A stretch of DNA of 6,715 nucleotides, taken from assembly GCA_014239355.1 (NCBI GenBank), contig JAAZYZ010000059.1:1-6715 (forward strand), read 5' to 3'. This DNA is from Fidelibacterota bacterium (GTDB taxonomy: Bacteria; Marinisomatota; Marinisomatia; SCGC-AAA003-L08; TMED6). Made by a program: the position numbers and the translations under genes. The notes below the pieces were generated by a model, which did not search any database, was not told the origin of the DNA, and saw nothing but the letters and a program-made list of their open reading frames with translations. Numbering within the stretch: the first letter of the stretch is position 1; every line of letters begins with the position of its first letter. Shown piece by piece: positions 1 to 5,671 of this stretch.

Positions 1-18
1 ATTAATAAAGATGTGTAA

Positions 19-49
19 TTTACAAATCATTTATAAGTGATTTTATAAA
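19..49 (+). promoter_or_regulatory. possible promoter of the pnt operon
   Basis: A TTTACA hexamer at 19-24 matches the -35 consensus TTGACA at five of six positions. A TATAAA at 44-49 (or TTATAA at 43-48) can serve as the -10, with an 18-19 base spacer, slightly longer than ideal. Transcription would then begin near 56, leaving a leader of about 25 bases before the pntAA ATG. DNA this AT-rich gives many chance -10 matches, so the call rests mainly on the -35 hexamer and the position upstream of the first gene of the run. Confidence 0.3.
24..43. repeat. imperfect palindrome, possible operator
   Basis: The 20 bases read AAATCA-T-TTATAA-G-TGATTT and equal their own reverse complement except at one symmetric pair (positions 30 and 37). 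The half-site is ATCA with TGAT eight bases away. It occupies the spacer between the proposed -35 and -10 elements, where a bound dimeric repressor would block RNA polymerase. A second, overlapping inverted repeat (ATTTATAA at 29-36, TTATAAAT at 43-50) uses some of the same bases. No specific regulator can be named, and AT-rich DNA produces palindromes by chance. Confidence 0.35.
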
Positions 50-80
50 TCTTATTTATTATTTAATAAAGAAAGTAAAG

Positions 81-1220
81 ATGATATTAGGCATACCAAA
101 AGAAATAATAAAAAACGAAACTAGAGTTGCTGCAATTCCAGCTACAGTGAAACAATTTGTTTCTTCTGGATTTACTGTAAAAGTTGAATCAAACGCAGGT
201 GCTCTTTCTCAAATATCAGATTCAGATTTTATAGATGCTGGTGCAGAAATTCTTTCTTCAGCTAATGAGGTTTTTGAACAATCAGATATGATTTTAAAGG
301 TAAATTCACCTACTGATGAAGAAATGAAAATAATTAAAAATAATTCTTCTTATCTTTCATTTTTTCAAACTATGAAAGAAATAGATAAGGTTAAATCTTT
401 ACAAAGTAAAAATATAACAGCATATTCTATGCATCTTATTCCAAGAACTACTTTAGCTCAAAAGATGGATGCTTTAAGTTCTCAAACTAATATAGCTGGT
501 TATAAAGCTGTTTTAATAGCGTCATGTCATATTGAAAAATATATGCCACTTTTAATGACTGCAGCAGGTACAATTCCACCTGCAAAAGTACTTGTTTTAG
601 GTGCAGGAGTCGCAGGTTTATCTGCAATAGCAACAGCAAAAAGGTTAGGAGCTCAAGTTGAAGCCTCTGATGTAAGGCCTGAAGTAAAAGAACAAGTTGA
701 AAGTTTGGGGGCAAAGTTTTTAGAGGTTAAGTCAGATTCTGATGATGGAGTAGGTGAGGGCGGTTATGCAAAAGAGACATCTGATGAATATAAAAAAAAA
801 CAGGCAGAATTATTAAATGAACGTATAGCAGCTTCTGATATTGTTATAACTACAGCTTTAATTCCAGGTAGACCTGCTCCAATACTTATTACAGATGCAA
901 TGGTTAAATCTATGAGTTCAGGTTCTGTAATCATGGATCTTGCAGCTGAAAATGGTGGTAATTGTAGTTTAACTCAGCCTGATCAGGTAGTGGATGTAAA
1001 TGGAGTTACTATTGATGGGACTATTAATTTAGCAGGAACCATGAGTGTGCATTCTTCTCAGCTTTATGCAAAAAATGTGAGTGCATTTATATTACATGGT
1101 TATGATCAAGACAAAAAAGAATTTAATTTAGAAGATGAGATTGTGAGTGGTTCGATGTTTGCTTATAATGGAGAAATTGTTGATGAAAGAACAAAAAATG
1201 CAATGGAAGGGTCTAATTAA
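81..1220 (+). CDS. pntAA: NAD(P) transhydrogenase alpha subunit, part 1 (domain I, NAD(H)-binding)
   Basis: This is the soluble NAD(H)-binding domain I of the proton-translocating transhydrogenase. It passes hydride from NADH to NADP+ bound on PntB at the inner face of the cytoplasmic membrane. The 379 residues match the length of split-type alpha-1 subunits. The N-terminus MILGIPKE is typical of the alanine dehydrogenase/transhydrogenase fold. The RQD loop that positions domain I against domain III is intact (R122, Q127, D130), followed by the LSSQ-N-AGY segment (132-141). The Rossmann nucleotide loop GAGVAGL is at 174-180, and D197 after the second strand is the expected NAD-selecting acid. 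The protein ends before any membrane segment, so the membrane part is the separate next gene. The ATG at 81 has only a weak purine-rich upstream stretch. The stop overlaps the pntAB start by one base (TAATG). A run of nine A at 792-800 is a possible slippage site, but the frame is intact. Confidence 0.97.
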   Translation: MILGIPKEIIKNETRVAAIPATVKQFVSSGFTVKVESNAGALSQISDSDFIDAGAEILSSANEVFEQSDMILKVNSPTDEEMKIIKNNSSYLSFFQTMKEIDKVKSLQSKNITAYSMHLIPRTTLAQKMDALSSQTNIAGYKAVLIASCHIEKYMPLLMTAAGTIPPAKVLVLGAGVAGLSAIATAKRLGAQVEASDVRPEVKEQVESLGAKFLEVKSDSDDGVGEGGYAKETSDEYKKKQAELLNERIAASDIVITTALIPGRPAPILITDAMVKSMSSGSVIMDLAAENGGNCSLTQPDQVVDVNGVTIDGTINLAGTMSVHSSQLYAKNVSAFILHGYDQDKKEFNLEDEIVSGSMFAYNGEIVDERTKNAMEGSN

Positions 1221-1486
1221 TGGATATAACTATAATAACAATATTTGTATTAGCCGTCTTTGTTGGATTTGAAATTATTACAAAAGTACCTCCAACTTTA
1301 CATACACCATTAATGTCAGGCTCTAACGCTATTTCAGGTATAGCAATTATTGGAGCTCTTATAGCTACTAAAGGAACTGAGATTGGAATGTGGTTTGGTT
1401 TTGTTGCTGTTATATTTGCAATGGTTAATGTAGTAGGTGGTTTTTTGGTTACTGATAGAATGCTTAAAATGTTTAAAAGAAAATAA
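1220..1486 (+). CDS. pntAB: NAD(P) transhydrogenase alpha subunit, part 2 (membrane domain)
   Basis: This 88-residue protein supplies the alpha-chain part of membrane domain II. Three hydrophobic segments are visible at about 5-20, 36-50 and 57-76. The conserved stretch KVPPTLHTPLMSGSNAISG (22-40) is the family signature, and the tail TDRMLKMFKRK is the usual basic cytoplasmic end. Residue 39 is Ser in the NAISG context, as I recall for the E. coli alpha chain; some other bacteria carry a channel histidine at this point. The ATG shares one base with the pntAA stop, and GGAAGGG at 1205-1211 is a reasonable Shine-Dalgarno sequence inside the end of pntAA. The stop TAA is followed immediately by the pntB ATG. 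It works only in complex with PntAA and PntB. Confidence 0.95.
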   Translation: MDITIITIFVLAVFVGFEIITKVPPTLHTPLMSGSNAISGIAIIGALIATKGTEIGMWFGFVAVIFAMVNVVGGFLVTDRMLKMFKRK

Positions 1487-2890
1487 ATGGAATCTTATAT
1501 AAATATAGTTTATTTAATTTCTTCTGTATGCTTTATATATGGTTTGAAGATGTTAAGTCATCCCAAAACTGCCAGAAATGGAAATATGATTGCATCTCTT
1601 GGAATGCTTTTAGCTATATTAGCGACTATTATTCCTGATGTTTTGTCTGATAGTTCATCTTTAAATTTTACAATGATTGGCATAGCTATGATTATTGGGT
1701 CAATTATAGGTGGATTTTTTGCTATAAAAGTTGAAATGACTCAAATGCCGCAGCTTGTTGCTATATTTAATGGCTTTGGAGGGGGAGCATCTGCATTTGT
1801 TGCTGCGGAATCATTTGGCGCTCAGACTGGTATGTTTTTTACAATATCAGTTGTATTGAGTTTAGTTGTAGGAACTTTAACATTTACGGGAAGTTTTATT
1901 GCTTTTGGAAAACTGCAAGGACTTGTAACTACAAAACCTGTTACTTTTCCAGGACAGCAAATTTTCAATGGTATTCTAGCTATTGTAATGGTTGTAGCTG
2001 CTTATATGATCCCAACATATGGTATTAATTCATTTTATATAATAGTTACTTTATCAGCATTGTTAGGTGTTTTGCTTGTTATTCCAATTGGTGGAGCTGA
2101 TATGCCAGTCGTAATTTCTCTTTTAAATTCATATTCAGGAATAGCTGCTGCTATGACTGGATTTGTTCTTTATGGTTCTGGTGATGAAACTAAAGCAGCT
2201 GGTAGTGCTCTTATTATTTGTGGTAGTTTGGTGGGAGCTTCAGGAATGATATTAACTCAAATTATGTGTAAAGGAATGAATAGATCTTTAGCTAATGTTA
2301 TTTTTGGTGCTGTTGGTGGTGATGCTGGAGATAGTAGTAGTGGCGAAGGCCAACAGCTTAATATCAAGAGTTATTCTACTGAAGAAGCTGCTATGATTTT
2401 TGATGCAGCAGAAAAAATTATTGTTGTTCCTGGGTATGGTCTTGCAGTTGCTCAAGCTCAACATGCAGTTCGTGAAGTTGCAGAATTTCTTGAAGGCAAA
2501 GGAAAGAATGTTTTATATGCTATTCATCCAGTTGCAGGTAGAATGCCTGGTCATATGAATGTACTATTAGCTGAGGCTAACATTTCATATGAACAGCTTA
2601 AAGATTTAGATGAAATCAATCCTGAATTTGAAGATTGTGATGTTGCTCTTGTATTAGGTGCAAATGATGTTGTTAATCCAGCAGCTAGAACTGATCAAAG
2701 TAGTCCAATTTATGGTATGCCAATTTTAAATGTAGATAAAGCTAGAACTGTTATGGTTAATAAAAGATCAATGAATGCAGGTTTTGCTGGTATTCAAAAT
2801 GAATTATTTGGTTATGATAATACTATTATGATTTTTGGTGATGCTAAAGATATGTTAACTCAGCTATTAAATGATTTAAAGGAGCTTTAA
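1487..2890 (+). CDS. pntB: NAD(P) transhydrogenase beta subunit (membrane domain II and NADP(H)-binding domain III)
   Basis: The beta subunit forms most of the proton channel and carries the NADP(H) site. At 467 residues it has normal length. The N-terminal two thirds (to about 270) are hydrophobic with the usual membrane signatures: VEMTQMPQLVA (82-92), TFTGSFIAFGKLQG (132-145), GGADMPVV..LNSYSG (202-218). Domain III follows with GYGLAVAQAQ (316-325), HPVAGRMPGHMNVLLAEA (347-364), GANDVVNPAA (391-400), KRSMNAGFAG (426-435) and GDAK (451-454). By alignment from memory, the functionally important E. coli Ser139 and Asn222 correspond to S136 and N214. E. coli His91 corresponds to N95, which is unusual and is discussed in the findings. 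The ATG directly abuts the pntAB stop with no Shine-Dalgarno, so translation is probably coupled. AAAGGAG in its last codons serves the next gene. Confidence 0.97.
   Translation: MESYINIVYLISSVCFIYGLKMLSHPKTARNGNMIASLGMLLAILATIIPDVLSDSSSLNFTMIGIAMIIGSIIGGFFAIKVEMTQMPQLVAIFNGFGGGASAFVAAESFGAQTGMFFTISVVLSLVVGTLTFTGSFIAFGKLQGLVTTKPVTFPGQQIFNGILAIVMVVAAYMIPTYGINSFYIIVTLSALLGVLLVIPIGGADMPVVISLLNSYSGIAAAMTGFVLYGSGDETKAAGSALIICGSLVGASGMILTQIMCKGMNRSLANVIFGAVGGDAGDSSSGEGQQLNIKSYSTEEAAMIFDAAEKIIVVPGYGLAVAQAQHAVREVAEFLEGKGKNVLYAIHPVAGRMPGHMNVLLAEANISYEQLKDLDEINPEFEDCDVALVLGANDVVNPAARTDQSSPIYGMPILNVDKARTVMVNKRSMNAGFAGIQNELFGYDNTIMIFGDAKDMLTQLLNDLKEL
2878..2884 (+). promoter_or_regulatory. Shine-Dalgarno sequence that fixes the ATT start of plsY
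   Basis: AAAGGAG lies inside the last codons of pntB, 6 bases before the ATT at 2891. It is the best Shine-Dalgarno match seen at any gene start in the window, and the spacing is near ideal. The neighbouring zero-spaced starts of pntB and the phosphatase have no comparable site. Its place exactly ahead of a non-canonical start codon is the main reason for choosing 2891 as the plsY start. Confidence 0.7.
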
Positions 2891-3532
2891 ATTAGTACTC
2901 TATTTCAAAACTCTATTTTTCAAATTATTTTTCCAATTTTTTTAGGTTATTTATTTGGATGTATCCAAACATCATATTTTATTGGCAAGTTTAAGTTTAA
3001 AGTAGATGTAAAAAATAAAGGCAGTAAAAATGCAGGTGCATCTAATGGCGTCCTATTATTTGGTTGGAAATTCGGTATTTTTATTGGTTTTGTTGATATG
3101 CTTAAAGCTTACGTGCCAATTTTAATTGTATTATCAATTTATCCTCAACATGTAGTGCTTGCTAGTTTTGCTGGGGGTGGTGTTATTTTAGGACATATTT
3201 TTCCTTTCTTTATGAATTTTAATGGGGGAAAAGGTATGAGTTCTTATTTTGGTATGCTCTTAGCTTTTGATTTTATGTTTGGAATAATAGCCTTATGTGT
3301 CGCTGGTATTCTTCTTATGATTACAAATTATGTTGTAGTTTCAACAATATTAATCCTTATTTGTGTCCCTTTTATTATACATTTTATATGTGATAGTATC
3401 ATTTATAATTTTAATTTTATTTTAAGCTTATCTTTTTTCTCGACCATTATTTTTATTAAACATATTGAAAATATACGCAAGGTATACCAAGGTACAGAAA
3501 AAACATTTTGGTCAGTTATTTTAAAAAAATAA
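2891..3532 (+). CDS. plsY: PlsY-type acyl-phosphate:glycerol-3-phosphate acyltransferase, apparent ATT start
   Basis: PlsY is a membrane enzyme that transfers an acyl group from acyl-phosphate to glycerol-3-phosphate, making lysophosphatidate, the first step of phospholipid synthesis. Reading from 2891 gives 213 residues, normal for the family. The first membrane segment is at 9-32 (GYLFGCIQTSYFIGK at 19-33). Motif 1 is DVKNKGSKNAGASN (39-52) with essential Ser at 45. Motif 2 is GHIFP..NFNGGKG (101-115) with Lys114. Motif 3 is KHIENIRKVYQGTEK (190-204) with H191, N194 and E203. Position 55, where the family usually has a catalytic Arg ten residues after the Ser, is Leu. The first ATG (3098) would delete the first membrane helix and motif 1. 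The only in-frame candidates upstream are ATT codons, because the pntB TAA at 2888 closes the frame. ATT 2891 has AAAGGAG 6 bases ahead. A sequence error (ATG read as ATT) is the main alternative. The family call is firm; the exact start is less so. Confidence 0.85.
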   Translation: MSTLFQNSIFQIIFPIFLGYLFGCIQTSYFIGKFKFKVDVKNKGSKNAGASNGVLLFGWKFGIFIGFVDMLKAYVPILIVLSIYPQHVVLASFAGGGVILGHIFPFFMNFNGGKGMSSYFGMLLAFDFMFGIIALCVAGILLMITNYVVVSTILILICVPFIIHFICDSIIYNFNFILSLSFFSTIIFIKHIENIRKVYQGTEKTFWSVILKK

Positions 3533-4204
3533 ATGAAACCCCAGTTTCATCTTATTATTGATTTTGATAGTACCATTGTTGGGGTAGAAACTTTAGAATG
3601 TTTAGCAGAGATTGTTTTATCTAAAAACAAAAATCAAATCATTAATAAAATTTCCAATTACACAAATCTTGCTATGAATGGAGAAATTTCATTTGAAAAA
3701 TCATTAGAATATCGCTTTAATCTAATGAGTGTTAATAAAAAGCATATTAACAAACTTATTAATAAAATCAATGAGAGTTTTGATCAGTCATTTATTAAAA
3801 ATTTAGATTTTTTTAAACAAAATAGTTCCAATATCTATATTGTATCAGGTGGTTTCAAAAGTATTATAGAATCAGTTATGTTATGTAATACTAATTTTCA
3901 ATGGAATGTATTTGCAAATGATTTTATTTTTAATGATTCAGATAAATTAATTGGTGTAGACTTTAAAAATCCACTTGCACATTCAATTGGAAAAGTAAAT
4001 ATAATTAAGTCATTGAATTTAAAACATGATATTATAGTGGTTGGAGATGGTTATACTGATTATGAAATTAAAAAATATAATCTAGCTAAATATTTTTTAG
4101 CTTATACAAAATATATTCAAAGAGATAATGTTATATGTCATTCAGATAAGAATTGTTCTGATTTCGATCAAGTAGTTAATTTTTTAAAATCAAATTATTC
4201 TTAA
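3533..4204 (+). CDS. serB: HAD-superfamily phosphatase, probable phosphoserine phosphatase
   Basis: The 223 residues have all four haloacid dehalogenase motifs. Motif I is DFDST (10-14) with nucleophile D10 and acid D12. Motif II is S105 in VSGG. Motif III is K154 after SIG. Motif IV is GDGYTD (171-176) with Mg-binding acids D172 and D176. The cap region also fits phosphoserine phosphatase: E19 just after motif I and R61 in FEKSLEYRFNLM align with the serine-binding Glu and Arg of the archaeal enzyme, and NVFAND (125-130) resembles the human enzyme's NVFAN. The product would be serine from O-phosphoserine in the cytoplasm. Motif IV has Thr where E. coli-type SerB has Asn; eukaryotic enzymes have GDGATD. 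Other HAD-IB phosphatases remain possible. The ATG follows the plsY stop with zero spacing and no Shine-Dalgarno, implying coupled translation. The stop overlaps the oppositely oriented small gene by four bases. Confidence 0.75.
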   Translation: MKPQFHLIIDFDSTIVGVETLECLAEIVLSKNKNQIINKISNYTNLAMNGEISFEKSLEYRFNLMSVNKKHINKLINKINESFDQSFIKNLDFFKQNSSNIYIVSGGFKSIIESVMLCNTNFQWNVFANDFIFNDSDKLIGVDFKNPLAHSIGKVNIIKSLNLKHDIIVVGDGYTDYEIKKYNLAKYFLAYTKYIQRDNVICHSDKNCSDFDQVVNFLKSNYS

Positions 4205-4383
4205 TCATCTATTTTAGGTGGAAAATTTTGTTGATATATTTCTAAAATTTCTCTAGCTAAATAGCTTGGATATTGACCATTTCTTCTTTTTTTAATTTTT
4301 TCACACACTTTATACCAATCAGATTCTTGTTTAATTGGTTTTAATTCTTTTTTCTCTTCTTCTGTAAGTAACATTTTTTTCAT
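4201..4383 (-). CDS. small conserved-looking protein of unknown function
   Basis: I do not recognise this 60-residue protein. It is hydrophilic and highly charged, with no signal peptide or membrane segment. The N-terminal third is rich in Lys and Glu (MLLTEEEKKELKP). The middle has DWYKVCEKIKKRRNGQYPSY (22-41) with one Trp and one Cys, and a likely helix LAREILEIYQQ follows before a Pro-containing acidic end. The start at 4383 is supported by AGGA on the minus strand 8 bases ahead; the second Met (codon 4) would lie too far from it. The residue pattern, the Shine-Dalgarno and the absence of another gene here argue that it is real. Its stop codon shares the TTAA at 4201-4204 with the stop of the phosphatase, tail-to-tail. 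It is divergent from grxD across 86 bp. A role as a small nucleic-acid-binding or accessory protein would be guesswork. Confidence 0.65.
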   Translation of the reverse strand: MKKMLLTEEEKKELKPIKQESDWYKVCEKIKKRRNGQYPSYLAREILEIYQQNFPPKIDD

Positions 4384-4397
4384 TTTTTTTCCTAAAA

Positions 4398-4407
4398 ATT
4401 ATATAAT
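4398..4407. promoter_or_regulatory. palindromic double -10 element in the divergent spacer
   Basis: ATTATATAAT is a perfect 10-bp palindrome that gives a consensus TATAAT on the plus strand (4402-4407, toward grxD) and on the minus strand (4403-4398, toward the small gene). A second plus-strand TATAAT at 4426-4431 could also serve grxD. No convincing -35 hexamer was found for any of them. Minus-strand transcription from this element would start close to the small gene's Shine-Dalgarno, so it may not be that gene's real promoter. The spacer 4384-4469 shows nothing else. Confidence 0.35.
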
Positions 4408-4469
4408 GTAATATAGTTTATTAGTTATAATTTAATACGTTAAAATTAATAAATAAATGAGGTATTTAA

Positions 4470-4778
4470 ATGGCTGACGAACTTAAAGAGAAAATTATAA
4501 GTGATATTAAAAATAATAATGTTATTTTATACATGAAAGGCACAAAAGAGATGCCTATGTGTGGATTTTCTGCTACAGTTGTTAAAGTCCTTTCTATGTA
4601 TGGTATAGATTATAAGGATATAAATGTTTTAGAAGATCCTAATATAAGGGTGAAATTATCTAGTTATTCCAATTGGCCGACAATTCCACAATTGTTTGTT
4701 AAAGGTGAATTGATAGGTGGTTGTGATATTATTGTTGAGCTACATAATACACATGAATTAGAAAAAATATTATCTTGA
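4470..4778 (+). CDS. grxD: monothiol glutaredoxin, Grx4/GrxD type (CGFS)
   Basis: This is a single-domain CGFS glutaredoxin of 102 residues. The family binds a [2Fe-2S] cluster between two monomers with glutathione and acts in iron-sulfur cluster delivery and iron regulation, often with BolA. Visible signatures are the glutathione-contacting Lys23 in YMKGT, the active site CGFS at 31-34, the cis-Pro loop WPTIPQLFV (69-77) and GGCDI (83-87). There is a Cys in the last motif, as usual. The ATG at 4470 has GAGG at 4459-4462, 7 bases ahead, making this the probable first gene of the second plus-strand run. Its TGA stop overlaps the TTG start of the transporter (TTGA, four bases). No bolA is visible in the window. 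The assignment is secure. Confidence 0.96.
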   Translation: MADELKEKIISDIKNNNVILYMKGTKEMPMCGFSATVVKVLSMYGIDYKDINVLEDPNIRVKLSSYSNWPTIPQLFVKGELIGGCDIIVELHNTHELEKILS

Positions 4779-5671
4779 GCACATATTCATTAGCTATATC
4801 AGGTCTTATATTTACTACTTTTATTTGGGGCGTTACTTTTGAGTTAGTAGAGGAATCGTTAAAATCAATTCCTCCTTCAATATTTTCTGTAATTCGTTTT
4901 TTTATAGCAGCTATTTGCACTTTACTTCTTATACTTTTTAAATATAAAAAAGTTAAAATAGATAGAGATGAGTTTAAGGCAGGGGTTGTTTGTGCTATCT
5001 TTTTGTCTCTTGGATATTTTTTCCAAAGTTTTGGTTTATGGGATAATATTTTTTATTTAAAAAGTGATCCAAACAAATCTGCTTTTATAACAGGAACAAG
5101 TGTTTTGATGGTTCCTATTATAATATTTTTGATGGGCAAAGGAAAACCAAGTAATTACTTATGGTTTTCTATAGCACTTGTTTTAACTGGTTTAGGAATT
5201 TTATTAAATCCTAACGTTGAGAATTTTACGGTAGGTGATATTTTAACTTTTGGATGTGCAATATCTTTTGCGGCTCACATTATATTGCAAGGTCAGTATT
5301 TAATTAACAAAATAAATAATATTTATAATTTCTTTTTTATTCAAATGGTAATAACTACCATGTTATTTTCTATTGGAGCAATTTTTGAATATCAGGCTTC
5401 ATTCAATGTTTTGGATTGGAATTATACCGTATGGTCAGGCTTGTGGATTACTGGTGTTTTAGCTACATTTGTTGCTATTTTAATTATGGTTTGGGCACAG
5501 AAAATTGTTTCTCCAATTCAAACAGCTATGATATTTACTTTAGAGCCAGTATTTGCAGGCATTTATAATCATTTTTTTACAGATCACATATTGAGTAATT
5601 GGGGTATATTTTCAGGTGTGATAATTGTTTTAGGTATTGTTTATCATGAATATAAGGTTAATAAAGCATGA
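4775..5671 (+). CDS. DMT-superfamily (EamA) transporter, TTG start
   Basis: This 298-residue integral membrane protein has the ten-helix, two-repeat layout of the drug/metabolite transporter family. Hydrophobic segments lie at about 5-23, 35-56, 68-86, 104-120, 128-145, 155-172, 185-205, 217-240, 248-265 and 275-291. Family marks include FIWGVTF at the end of helix 1, SAFITGTSVLMVPI (102-115) at helix 4, and TLEPVFAGIYNHFF (255-268) at helix 9. The loop after helix 3 (about 88-101) looks some residues longer than in most relatives I recall. The substrate cannot be told from sequence; relatives export amino acids, metabolites or drugs, or take up small organics. No ATG occurs before residue 112, so the TTG at 4775 is the only start that preserves helix 1, and it forms a four-base overlap with grxD. 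The TGA stop overlaps the ddl ATG (ATGA). Translation is probably coupled on both sides. Confidence 0.9.
   Translation: MSTYSLAISGLIFTTFIWGVTFELVEESLKSIPPSIFSVIRFFIAAICTLLLILFKYKKVKIDRDEFKAGVVCAIFLSLGYFFQSFGLWDNIFYLKSDPNKSAFITGTSVLMVPIIIFLMGKGKPSNYLWFSIALVLTGLGILLNPNVENFTVGDILTFGCAISFAAHIILQGQYLINKINNIYNFFFIQMVITTMLFSIGAIFEYQASFNVLDWNYTVWSGLWITGVLATFVAILIMVWAQKIVSPIQTAMIFTLEPVFAGIYNHFFTDHILSNWGIFSGVIIVLGIVYHEYKVNKA

Noticed and set aside
487..714. Minus-strand open frame of 75 codons inside pntAA
   Set aside because: Leucine/glutamine-rich shadow of the strongly conserved pntAA coding strand, with no family resemblance.
792..800. Run of nine A in pntAA as a programmed frameshift site
   Set aside because: The zero frame encodes the complete protein and the run lies mid-domain with no stop or alternative product that makes sense; it is expected in AT-rich coding DNA.
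3481..3488. GGTATACC palindrome near the end of plsY
   Set aside because: An eight-base palindrome within conserved coding sequence is expected by chance and shows no regulatory context.
3098..3532. plsY starting at the first ATG (144 residues)
   Set aside because: This would remove the first membrane helix and catalytic motif 1, which are clearly encoded in frame from 2891.
1487..3532. A PntB-PlsY fusion made by read-through of the TAA at 2888
   Set aside because: The frame permits it, but both proteins have complete family lengths, and a strong Shine-Dalgarno precedes the second one, so separate products are much more likely.
4729..4920. Minus-strand open frame of 63 codons across the grxD/transporter junction
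   Set aside because: Antisense to two well-supported overlapping genes, with no recognisable protein features.
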